Shown: positions 1 through 5,716 of the stretch, piece by piece
Numbering within the stretch: the first letter of the stretch is position 1
How the letters are laid out: the number at the start of each line of letters is the position of its first letter
From: Pseudomonadota bacterium
Lineage (GTDB): Bacteria; Pseudomonadota; Alphaproteobacteria; Azospirillales; Azospirillaceae
Direction: 5' to 3'
Assembly (NCBI GenBank): GCA_023413605.1
Contig: JAEZPL010000647.1
Coordinates: forward strand, 1-5,716
DNA length: 5,716 bases
The notes under the pieces: model-generated
Databases searched by the model: none
What the model saw: only the letters and a program-made list of their open reading frames with translations
What the model was told of the DNA's origin: nothing
Translations under genes and position numbers: made by a program

Positions 1-871
1 CGGCCACCCAGTGGAATCCGTTCAGGGCCGTGACCTTCACCTCCTTCGGCACGGTGCCGAGCACGCGCGGGTTGATGTCCCATCCGGTGGTGGTCACCAC
101 CATGTCGCGCGTGCCCTCGCCCAGCTCCTTCATCGTCGCGGTGGTGCCGGACGGGTAGTATTCGATGCAGGAATTCAGGTCCTTCAGGTAGGCCCAGGTC
201 TTTTCCCATCCGTTGACCGGGTCCTTCGGATCCTTGTCGCCCAGCAGGTAGGGAAGCCCCATCAGGAAGGTGCGGCCGGGACCGGAGTTGGCCGGGCGGG
301 CGTAGATCAGCTTGCCGGGATTGGCCTTGCACCATGCCAGCAGTTCCTCGGCCGACTTCGGCGGGGTCTTCACCCGCTCCGGCGCGTATTCCAGAAGCGG
401 GCCGGAGGGGTAGTAGGTGACCACCACGCCCTGGTTGGCGGCCAGTCCCTGCATCTTCGCCGCAGCGGGCAGGTAGTTCTTCTCCAGGTCCGGGAACTTC
501 TCGGCATAGGCGGGCAGCAGCGATTGCCACAGCCCCTGCTCGATGCCGGCGGCGAGGCCGTCCGTGCCGGTCAGGACAAGGTCGATGTCCACGCGCCCGG
601 CGTTCTGCTGCGCCTTGATCTTGCCCGCCAGTTCCGGCGCCGGGGCCTTGGTGAAGGTGAAGCGCGAAACGCGGTTGGGGTTGGCCTTGCGGTAGTTCTC
701 GATGGCCTTTTGGGTCAGGGCCAGGTTGCCGGCCACGTCGATGACGTTGATCGTTACCGGCTCCTTGGGAAAGGCGGGAAGCTCGGCCTGGGCCGGCAGC
801 GCCGCCATCACGCACAGTCCGGTCGCCGCGAGACCGGCCAACACCGAACGCCGGCCGTTGTTGCCGCGCAT
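1..871 (-). CDS. ABC transporter periplasmic substrate-binding protein (C-terminus beyond window)
   Basis: This is an open minus-strand frame from an ATG at 871-869 to the left edge, giving 290 codons with the 3' end missing. The N-terminus is a signal peptide: a basic start with RR at residues 7-8, a hydrophobic stretch at about 10-25, and ALPAQA before a likely cleavage after A29. The RRSVL pattern is loosely Tat-like, so Sec or Tat export is possible. There is no lipobox. The mature part reads as a type 2 periplasmic-binding fold of the extracellular solute-binding superfamily that includes spermidine/putrescine, iron and sugar binders. Examples are TINVIDVAGN near its start, DIDLVLTGTDG for a bound-ligand loop, and LIYARPANSGPGRTF. 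The ligand cannot be told. GGAGG (minus strand, 879-883) lies 7 nt before the ATG, inside a purine-rich run, and fixes the start. Permease and ATPase genes would be expected further left. Family is confident; substrate is unknown. Confidence 0.9.
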   Translation of the reverse strand, partial: MRGNNGRRSVLAGLAATGLCVMAALPAQAELPAFPKEPVTINVIDVAGNLALTQKAIENYRKANPNRVSRFTFTKAPAPELAGKIKAQQNAGRVDIDLVLTGTDGLAAGIEQGLWQSLLPAYAEKFPDLEKNYLPAAAKMQGLAANQGVVVTYYPSGPLLEYAPERVKTPPKSAEELLAWCKANPGKLIYARPANSGPGRTFLMGLPYLLGDKDPKDPVNGWEKTWAYLKDLNSCIEYYPSGTTATMKELGEGTRDMVVTTTGWDINPRVLGTVPKEVKVTALNGFHWVA

Positions 872-910
872 GGTCCGTCCTCCCCCCTTTGGTATGATTT
901 TGGCGGAAGG

Positions 911-937
911 GTAATGAATATTTTGATCGCGTGTCAA
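911..937 (-). promoter_or_regulatory. Putative sigma70-type promoter of the solute-binding protein gene
   Basis: Reading the minus strand, 937-932 is TTGACA, a perfect -35 hexamer. It is followed after 15 nt by CATTAC (916-911), or after 17 nt by TTACCC (914-909), as a weak -10. Transcription would start near 903, leaving a leader of about 30 nt that contains the ribosome binding site. The area is visibly richer in A+T than the flanking genes. The -35 is good and the -10 is poor, so the call is tentative. I could not find an equally convincing promoter for the rightward efflux genes in the same gap. Confidence 0.45.
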
Positions 938-938
938 A
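922..938. promoter_or_regulatory. Dyad TTTGA-N7-TCAAA, candidate operator
   Basis: Positions 922-926 (TTTGA) and 934-938 (TCAAA) are perfect inverted half-sites whose centres are 12 bp apart, close to one helical turn. The dyad covers the -35 hexamer assigned to the leftward gene. A dimeric repressor bound there would block the importer gene and could also affect the rightward efflux genes. With only 5 bp per arm, chance occurrence is realistic, and no regulator gene is visible in the window. Confidence 0.3.
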
Positions 939-1038
939 CTATCCAAAGACCTGACCAATTCGGCGTAGGCATAGGGACAGCCGACCGGCAGCGTTCGACG
1001 TGCGGGAGGAATCGCCCGCCCGCAAGTTGTCATGGCCG

Positions 1039-2184
1039 ATGACGAACACCGATACCGAGACGAAACGTGCCGCGCCGCCCCCGCCGCTTCCCCCGCGGGC
1101 CAGCGGCCGCCCCGTGACCTGGAACCCGTGGATTGTGCGGGCGACCGCGCTGGGGCTCGCCCTGGTCCTGGTGATCGCCTTCTTCACGCGCTGGGACGTC
1201 TGGGTCGGCTCCAACATCCGCCAGACGACCAACGACGCCTACCTCCAATCCGACACCACCCCGATTGCCGCGCAGGTGTCGGGCGTGATCCGGTCGGTGC
1301 CGGTCGAGGACTACCAGCGGGTGAAGGCCGGCGACCCGCTGGCGGAGATCGTGGACGCCGACTACCGCGCCAGGGTGGCCCAGGCCGAAGCCGCGCTGAA
1401 CGCCGCGGACGCGGCCATCGCGGCGTTCGACGCGCAGAAGCGCACGCAACGGACCCTGATCGAACAGGCCAAGGCCAACGCGAAGGGCCTGGAGGCCGAC
1501 GCCTGGCGCACCCGGCACGAGGAGGACCGGCAGACCGAACTGGCCGAGCGCGGCATCGCCGGCACCGCGCAGGCCCTTCAGCAGGCCCAGGCGGCGGCGC
1601 AGCGCGCCCAGGCGGCACTGGAAGCCGGGCGCGCCCAGATCGACCAGCAGGAGGCGATCCTCCAGGAGCTCGACGCGCAGGCGCAGCAGGCCCAGGCCAC
1701 GAAGGAACAGCGCAACGCCGAACTGGCGCTCGCCCGCATCAACCTGGGCTACACGCGGATCACCGCTCCGGCGGACGGCATGGTCGGCCAGCGGCAGGCG
1801 CGCCCCGGCCAGTATGTCGCGCCCGGCAGCCAGATCATCACGCTCGTGCCGCTGCCCACGGTCTGGGTGGTGGCGAACTTCAAGGAAACGCAGATGACGC
1901 GCATCCGCGTCGGCCAGCCGGCGACCATCCGGGTCGACGCCTTCCCCGACGCGGAGCTGCACGGCCGTGTCGAGGCCTATTCCCCGGCCAGCGGCAGCCA
2001 GTTCGCCCTGCTGCCCCCGGAAAACGCGACCGGCAACTTCACCAAGGTCGTGCAGCGCATTCCCGTGAAGATCGCGATCGACGCACCGAACCCGCTGGAG
2101 GATCTGCTGCGGCCGGGCATGTCGGTCGTGGTGACCATCGACACCAGCGACGCCGCCACCCGCGGCGGCCGGAGCGGTTCGTGA
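1039..2184 (+). CDS. HlyD/EmrA-family membrane-fusion (periplasmic adaptor) protein
   Basis: This is the periplasmic adaptor of a tripartite-type efflux pump, linking an inner-membrane MFS transporter to an outer-membrane channel. From the ATG at 1039 it is 381 residues, normal for EmrA relatives. In order it has: a cytoplasmic Pro-rich tail (11-19); one membrane anchor at about 35-49; the first half of the biotinyl-lipoyl domain starting at NDAYLQSDTTPIAAQVSG (65-82); an Ala/Gln/Glu-rich coiled-coil hairpin (about 108-232); the second lipoyl half LGYTRITAPADG (236-247); and a beta-barrel with the EmrA hallmark ENATGNFTKVVQR (from 328). The start is uncertain. A GTG at 1000 in the same frame would add 13 residues, neither start has a well-spaced ribosome binding site, and GGGAGGA at 1004-1010 is 28 nt from the ATG. 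The 4-bp overlap with the MFS gene indicates one operon. The exported compound is not predictable. Confidence 0.93.
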   Translation: MTNTDTETKRAAPPPPLPPRASGRPVTWNPWIVRATALGLALVLVIAFFTRWDVWVGSNIRQTTNDAYLQSDTTPIAAQVSGVIRSVPVEDYQRVKAGDPLAEIVDADYRARVAQAEAALNAADAAIAAFDAQKRTQRTLIEQAKANAKGLEADAWRTRHEEDRQTELAERGIAGTAQALQQAQAAAQRAQAALEAGRAQIDQQEAILQELDAQAQQAQATKEQRNAELALARINLGYTRITAPADGMVGQRQARPGQYVAPGSQIITLVPLPTVWVVANFKETQMTRIRVGQPATIRVDAFPDAELHGRVEAYSPASGSQFALLPPENATGNFTKVVQRIPVKIAIDAPNPLEDLLRPGMSVVVTIDTSDAATRGGRSGS

Positions 2185-3806
2185 GCGACGCGGGCGCCGG
2201 GGCCGGGGCGGACTCCGGCGCGGAACGGCGGGCGAGCCACCGGCGCCTTCTGGCCCTGCCCCGCTTCCACCGCCGGACGGGGCCGGTGATCACGCACCAC
2301 CCGATCATCGGCATCCTGGGCGTGATGCTGGGCGCCATCATCTCGACCCTGACGACCCGCATCACCGCCTTCGGGCTGGCCGACATCCGCGGCGCCATCG
2401 GCGTGGGATACGACGAGGGGGCGTGGATCACCACCTCCTACACCGTGGCGCAGATGCTGGTGGCGCCGGCCTGCGCCTTTCTCGGTGCCGCCCTGGGGCC
2501 GCGTCGGGTGCTGCTGGTCTCCTCCGCCACCTACGGGTTGGCCGTGCTGGCCCTGCCGCTGACCGGCACCCTGTCGGGGGTTCTGGCCTGCCAGGTGCTG
2601 GCCGGCCTGTCGTCCGGCACCTTCATCCCGCTGACCATCGGCTTCATCGTCCGCAACCTGCCGCCGCAATATCTGGTCTACGGCATCGCCGTCTACGCCA
2701 TGAACGTGGAGCTGTCGCTGAACTTCTCGGCCTCCCTCGAAGGCTGGATTTCCGAGACGCTCGGCTGGCACTGGATCTTCTGGGACACCGCCCTGCTCGC
2801 CCCGCTGATGTGGCTGTGCGTCTATTTCGGCATGCCGCGCGAGCCCCTGAAGCGCGACCTGCTGAAGGGCGCGGACTGGTGGGGCATCGCCTACGCCAGC
2901 ATCGGCTTCGCGCTGATCTACGCCGCGCTCGACCAGGGCAACCGGCTGGACTGGCTGAACTCCGGCCTGATCACCGGGCTTCTGCTGGCGGGCGGGCTGC
3001 TGGTCGTCGCCTTCGTGGTGCAGGAACTGACCTGCCCCAGGCCCTGGATCACCTTCCAGGCCTTCATCCACGGCAACATCCCGCTGCTGTGCCTGCTGCT
3101 GGTCATGCTGCGTCTGGTGATGCTGTCCACCGCCTATCTGATCCCGCAGTTCCTGATCACGGTGCACAATTTCCGGTCGCTGGAGGTGGGCGACACGCTG
3201 ATGCTGATCGCGCTGCCGCAGTTCCTGCTGGCCCCGCTGATCGGCACACTGCTGCGCCACGTCGATCCCCGCGTCACGATGGCGGCCGGCTTCGCGGCGG
3301 TCGGCATGGCCTGCTTTCTCGCCTCCCACCTGACGGTGGACTGGGTCGGGCGGAATTTCCTGCCCTCGCAGATCCTCCAGGCCTTCGGCCAGTCCTTCGC
3401 GATGACGTCGCTGATCTTCTTCAATGTAAAGAACCTGGCGCAAGCCCACATCCTGACGCTCGGCGCGCTGCTTCAGACCTCGCGCCTGCTGGGGGGCGAG
3501 TTGGGGGCGGCCTTCATCCAAACCTTCGTGCGGGTGCGGGAGCAGTTCCACTCCTTCACGCTGGGCATGAACGTGGAAGCCGGCGATCCGGACACCGTGC
3601 GGCGCCTTGCCGGCTACGCCGCGCGGTTGGCCGCGCGCTCTGTCGGGGAGACCGAGGCGGCGGAGCGTGCGGCCGCCCTGCTCGCCGGCGCGGTGCGCAC
3701 CCAGGCCTATGTGCTGGCCTACAGCGACGGGTTCGTGGTGATCGGCTGGTTCATCATCGGCGGGCTGGTGCTGATCGCCCTGCTGCGCCCGGCGCCGGGG
3801 TCGTGA
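2181..3806 (+). CDS. MFS efflux transporter, DHA2 (EmrB-like) family
   Basis: This is a proton-driven inner-membrane exporter working with the upstream HlyD adaptor. The GTG start at 2181 overlaps the adaptor stop (GTGA) and has GGAG at 2171-2174, 6 nt upstream. The next in-frame ATG (2325) would fall inside the first membrane helix. The 541 residues begin with a basic cytoplasmic tail (1-40), followed by about 14 hydrophobic segments, the DHA2 pattern. GAALGPRRVLL is a degenerate motif A between TM2 and TM3. Near the C-terminus a polar, Ala/Arg-rich segment (about 450-510) followed by QAYVLAYSDGFVVIGW is typical of EmrB relatives. The antiporter motif C (GPxxGG) normally found in TM5, just before WrWiF, is absent. 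Residues 174-200 instead carry NVELSLNFSASLEGW before HWIF, so this is a divergent DHA2 subgroup. GCCGCC/GGCGGC arms at 2152-2169 could form a hairpin just before the ribosome binding site. Confidence 0.93.
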   Translation: MSDAGAGAGADSGAERRASHRRLLALPRFHRRTGPVITHHPIIGILGVMLGAIISTLTTRITAFGLADIRGAIGVGYDEGAWITTSYTVAQMLVAPACAFLGAALGPRRVLLVSSATYGLAVLALPLTGTLSGVLACQVLAGLSSGTFIPLTIGFIVRNLPPQYLVYGIAVYAMNVELSLNFSASLEGWISETLGWHWIFWDTALLAPLMWLCVYFGMPREPLKRDLLKGADWWGIAYASIGFALIYAALDQGNRLDWLNSGLITGLLLAGGLLVVAFVVQELTCPRPWITFQAFIHGNIPLLCLLLVMLRLVMLSTAYLIPQFLITVHNFRSLEVGDTLMLIALPQFLLAPLIGTLLRHVDPRVTMAAGFAAVGMACFLASHLTVDWVGRNFLPSQILQAFGQSFAMTSLIFFNVKNLAQAHILTLGALLQTSRLLGGELGAAFIQTFVRVREQFHSFTLGMNVEAGDPDTVRRLAGYAARLAARSVGETEAAERAAALLAGAVRTQAYVLAYSDGFVVIGWFIIGGLVLIALLRPAPGS

Positions 3807-3850
3807 GCGTGACCTTCCCCCGCTCCGGATGTTGTGAGTCGGCCTTGTCG

Positions 3851-3866
3851 GCGCCCGGCCGGGCGC
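3851..3866. repeat. Perfect 16-bp palindrome between the efflux operon and the GH12 gene
   Basis: GCGCCCGGCCGGGCGC is its own reverse complement. In RNA it would form a 6-bp all-GC stem with a GGCC loop, 45 nt after the MFS stop and 24 nt before the GH12 start. No U-run follows, so it is not a standard intrinsic terminator. It could stabilise the 3' end of the efflux mRNA, attenuate read-through, or be a protein-binding dyad. In DNA this GC-rich it could also be chance. Confidence 0.4.
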
Positions 3867-3890
3867 GGCGATCACAGCAAGGGGGAGACC

Positions 3891-4778
3891 ATGCCGACCT
3901 TGTCCGGAAACGCGGAACGGTTCGACGCCAACGCCTGGACCGCCAGCACCAACGTCTGGAACCCCGGCCGGTACCAGAACGGCAAGGATTTCACCCAAAC
4001 CATTTCGGCGCAGAGCAGCGACTTTCCCAACGGCACGCAAATCACCTGGAACTGGCCCTACGACAGCAGCCGCCCGCTGAACTACGTCAACTACCCGGTG
4101 CGCGCCTATCCGGAGTTGATCTACGGTACCGACCCGTGGAGCAACGAGCCCTCGTCGACCGTCAATCTTCCGGCGAAGATCAGCGACATCAAGAACCTCG
4201 ACGTTTCCTACGATTTCGGAATCACGGGGGACAAGAACCTCTACAATGTGGCCTTCAGCCTGTGGATCACCGACGATCCGGCCAAGGGTTTGCAAGGCGT
4301 GACGGACGAGGTGATGGTGTGGGTCCACACCGGCTATTTCTCGCCCGCCGGGCAAGAGGTGGCCACGATCCAGGACAAGAACGGCCCCGCCACCCTGTGG
4401 AACAAGAAGGACTTCAGCGGCGGCGTGGAAGGCAACCCGGTGGACTGGGAATACACCGTCATGCAATACGACAAGGATTTCCTGTCGGGCACCATCGACC
4501 TCGACACACTGCTGAAAAATCTGGCCGACCGGGGCATCCTGGACCCGAACGACTGGCTACTGGGCGTCCAGGTCGGCGCGGAGGTCACGGCCGGGCGCGG
4601 GTCGCTCGACGTGAAGAAGCTGGCCGTGGATTTCATGGGGCCACCCCCGGCGCCGTCGGCTGCGATGGAAACCGCAGCGGCGGCGGCCCCCCCCCAGCAG
4701 CAACCGGCGAACGGTGCGGCAAGCGCCTTGCTGCCCATGCCGAACAACGGGGTCGCAGCCCCGCCAACCTTGACCTAA
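3891..4778 (+). CDS. Glycoside hydrolase family 12-like protein (endo-beta-1,4-glucanase/xyloglucanase type), leaderless
   Basis: The protein has 295 residues. The ATG at 3891 is chosen because AAGGGGGAG ends 3 nt before it; a GTG at 3834 in frame lacks such a site. The GH12 beta-jelly-roll pattern runs from about 20 to 250: NVWN (21-24), FTQTI (34-38), WNWP (53-56), VRAYPELIYG (70-79) and VSYDF (105-109). DEVMVW (139-144) matches the GH12 nucleophile motif, making E140 the likely nucleophile. VGAEVTAGRGSL (228-239) matches the acid/base region, making E231 the likely proton donor. Known family activity is retaining hydrolysis of beta-1,4-glucans or xyloglucan; the substrate here is inferred only. 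No signal peptide is visible. Residues 250-295 are a Pro/Ala/Gln-rich, probably disordered tail ending in PPTLT, resembling a linker with nothing after it. It may be read from the efflux transcript or its own promoter. Confidence 0.85.
   Translation: MPTLSGNAERFDANAWTASTNVWNPGRYQNGKDFTQTISAQSSDFPNGTQITWNWPYDSSRPLNYVNYPVRAYPELIYGTDPWSNEPSSTVNLPAKISDIKNLDVSYDFGITGDKNLYNVAFSLWITDDPAKGLQGVTDEVMVWVHTGYFSPAGQEVATIQDKNGPATLWNKKDFSGGVEGNPVDWEYTVMQYDKDFLSGTIDLDTLLKNLADRGILDPNDWLLGVQVGAEVTAGRGSLDVKKLAVDFMGPPPAPSAAMETAAAAAPPQQQPANGAASALLPMPNNGVAAPPTLT
4687..4695 (+). repeat. Nine-C homopolymer inside the GH12 tail
   Basis: Nine consecutive C encode the Ala-Pro-Pro part of the low-complexity tail (residues 266-268). 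All three frames stay open past this point, with stops ending at 4773, 4778 and 4786. Slippage by one base in either direction would therefore replace about 26-31 C-terminal residues without shortening the protein much. The run is also a typical place for a sequencing error. Confidence 0.6.
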
Positions 4779-4834
4779 ATGCCTGATTTTCTGGAATGAA
4801 ATCCAACTATGTCCAAGAATTAGCACACAGTAAT

Positions 4835-4853
4835 TTAGCGATCTGTTAACCAT
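4835..4853 (+). promoter_or_regulatory. Near-consensus CtrA-binding site
   Basis: TTAG-N7-TTAACCAT differs by one base from the alphaproteobacterial CtrA consensus TTAA-N7-TTAA, and its right half is the extended TTAACCAT form. It lies in the AT-rich spacer, 38 bp before the beta-helix gene start, where an activator could contact a promoter. No clear -10 hexamer is fixed; CATAAC at 4874-4879 is one weak candidate. CtrA controls cell-cycle, motility and surface functions in alphaproteobacteria. Its role here is inferred from the motif alone. Confidence 0.45.
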
Positions 4854-4862
4854 AAAGCCCGT

Positions 4863-4886
4863 CCTCTGCGCTCCATAACGCGGAGG
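4863..4886 (+). promoter_or_regulatory. Hairpin sequestering the Shine-Dalgarno of the beta-helix gene
   Basis: CCTCTGCG (4863-4870) pairs with CGCGGAGG (4879-4886) over 8 bp with one G-U, leaving an 8-nt loop. The right arm contains the whole GGAGG (4882-4886) that lies 5 nt before the ATG at 4892. CCAT (4850-4853) could further pair with ATGG at the start codon. Such a fold would hold translation down until melted or remodelled, as in RNA thermometers or translational operators. It only matters if transcription starts upstream of 4863, which is not established. There is no U-tract, so it is not a terminator. Confidence 0.45.
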
Positions 4887-4891
4887 CGAAA

Positions 4892-5716
4892 ATGGCTGAC
4901 ACCAACACGACCGATACCAACGATTCCGGCAGCGGGAAGCCCGGCTTCTACGTGGCCACGAACGGGAACGATCAGTGGTCCGGCCTACTGGCCGAGCCCA
5001 ACGCCGATGGCACGGACGGCCCCTACGCGTCGCTGGAACGCGCCCGCGACGCCATGCGCGGCAGCGACATCGATACGACCTACGTGCGCGGCGGCACCTA
5101 TCACCTGTCCAAGGCTTTGCAGCTGGACGGCAATGACAACGGCGTCAGCTTCACCGCCTACAAGGACGAGAAACCCGTGCTCAGCGGCGGCGAGCGGGTC
5201 ACGGGCTTCAAGAGCGAAGGCGACGGCCTCTATTCCGCCAAGCTGGAGAAGCCCAGCGACCTCGATCTCGTCATCGGCGGGGAGCGGCAGCGCGTCGCCC
5301 AGTCCGGCGACTGGGACGCGGCAGACCCGAACAAGTCCGGCTGGTCGGTGCTCGATCAGGCCGATGGCGGACCGTCCAAGGCGGCCTTCACCTATCGCGA
5401 CGGCGACGTGCCCGAGACGCTGGAGGCCCAGCCGGGCCTGAAGGTCCACAGCTTCGACACGGAGCGGCTGAACGACGCCATCTCCGACGTGACGTCCATC
5501 GACCATGAATCGCGCGCCGTCACCTTCGATCAGCCCAACCAGTACACGCTGCGCAGCGGCGGCACCTACCGGCTGCTGAACGACGAGAGCCTGATCCGCG
5601 ATCCCGGCGAGTTCGCGTGGCGGTCGGAGGACGGCTCCCTCGTCGTCAAGCCGGAGCATGGCGACAGCTTCGAAAAGGACGGCGTGGTCGTCCCGCGGCT
5701 CGGCACGCTGGTGCAT
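4892..5716 (+). CDS. Right-handed parallel beta-helix repeat protein, N-terminal part, leaderless
   Basis: The frame is open from ATG 4892 to the right edge (275 codons, no stop), with GGAGG 5 nt upstream. After a Thr/Asn/Asp-rich hydrophilic start (1-16) comes FYVATNGND (19-27), then GPYASLERARDAMR (43-56). This is the 'yyVspnGnD ... PfaTlekArdavR' opening known from pectate-lyase-like beta-helix proteins. GGTYHL (67-72) and PVLSGGERVTGF (95-106) continue that pattern with first helix coils. Residues 127-150 (GGERQRVAQSGDW and following) align with a segment usually reading GeRq-lAR-PN. Here the Arg-Pro-Asn is replaced by Gln-Ser-Gly. Members include polysaccharide lyases, glycosidases and surface or exported proteins, so catalysis cannot be assigned without the missing C-terminus. 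There is no signal peptide; export, if any, would be by a leaderless route such as type I secretion. It follows the GH12 gene by 113 bp but appears to have its own control region. Confidence 0.8.
   Translation, partial: MADTNTTDTNDSGSGKPGFYVATNGNDQWSGLLAEPNADGTDGPYASLERARDAMRGSDIDTTYVRGGTYHLSKALQLDGNDNGVSFTAYKDEKPVLSGGERVTGFKSEGDGLYSAKLEKPSDLDLVIGGERQRVAQSGDWDAADPNKSGWSVLDQADGGPSKAAFTYRDGDVPETLEAQPGLKVHSFDTERLNDAISDVTSIDHESRAVTFDQPNQYTLRSGGTYRLLNDESLIRDPGEFAWRSEDGSLVVKPEHGDSFEKDGVVVPRLGTLVH

Noticed and set aside
11..1042. A 343-codon plus-strand frame over the left gene.
   Set aside because: It is opposite the solute-binding protein, which has a signal peptide, ribosome binding site and family motifs. 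The plus-strand product is Arg/Gly/His-rich without domains.
2152..2169. A GCCGCC/GGCGGC hairpin just before the MFS ribosome binding site.
   Set aside because: Six-bp GC stems are frequent in DNA of this composition, and this one lies within HlyD coding sequence. The overlapping stop/start already explains coupled translation.
1032..3806. A single 924-codon plus-strand frame spanning both efflux genes, suggesting a fusion protein.
   Set aside because: Its first part (to about 2180) is an Arg/Gly/Pro-rich shadow of the HlyD gene in another frame. The real MFS protein begins at GTG 2181 with its own ribosome binding site.
1977..4466. A very long (829-codon) minus-strand open frame opposite the MFS and GH12 genes.
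   Set aside because: It is low-complexity His/Gln/Arg/Gly-rich sequence with no recognisable domain, as expected from the antisense of GC-rich genes. The plus strand has clear protein families.
4863..4886. The same stem-loop read as a transcription terminator for the GH12 gene.
   Set aside because: There is no U-run after the stem, and its right arm is the ribosome binding site of the next gene, so a translational role fits better.
4985..5716. A 243-codon minus-strand frame opposite the beta-helix gene.
   Set aside because: It is an antisense shadow. The plus-strand frame has the recognisable beta-helix N-terminal pattern and a ribosome binding site.

Overview
The window is GC-rich (roughly two-thirds G+C by eye) with strongly GC-biased third codon positions. 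Its gene types suit an alphaproteobacterium, perhaps a soil- or plant-associated member of the Rhodospirillales such as Azospirillum. That placement is inferred from composition, gene types and a CtrA-like site, not from a marker gene.

Layout. Positions 1-871 (minus strand) hold the N-terminal 290 codons of a periplasmic solute-binding protein of an ABC importer; the gene runs off the left edge. A divergent intergenic region (872-1038) carries a plausible promoter for that gene, with a small dyad over its -35 box. Rightward, 1039-2184 encodes an EmrA-type HlyD membrane-fusion protein. It overlaps by 4 bp a 14-TM DHA2/EmrB-like MFS transporter (2181-3806), and together they form a typical two-gene drug or small-molecule efflux operon. 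After an 84-bp gap containing a perfect 16-bp palindrome comes a GH12-family glycoside hydrolase (3891-4778). It has both expected catalytic glutamates but no signal peptide. An AT-rich spacer (4779-4891) holds a near-consensus CtrA box and a hairpin that buries the Shine-Dalgarno sequence of the next gene. That gene (4892 to the right edge) is the N-terminal 275 codons of a right-handed parallel beta-helix protein, also without a signal peptide.

How the genes may work together. The left half is transport: an importer component, then an independent inner-membrane/periplasm efflux pair. The right half looks polysaccharide-directed: a beta-1,4-glucan-type hydrolase followed by a beta-helix protein of a kind often found in carbohydrate-active or surface proteins. 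Both lack Sec/Tat leaders, so if they act outside the cell they need a leaderless route such as type I secretion. The neighbouring HlyD/MFS pair is of the small-molecule efflux type and does not supply that route. The most interesting part is the spacer at 4779-4891, where transcriptional (CtrA) and translational (SD-masking) control of the beta-helix gene may both be encoded. I see no RNA gene, insertion sequence or CRISPR array, and no gene-free stretch above 300 bases. I did not find a clearly new system.
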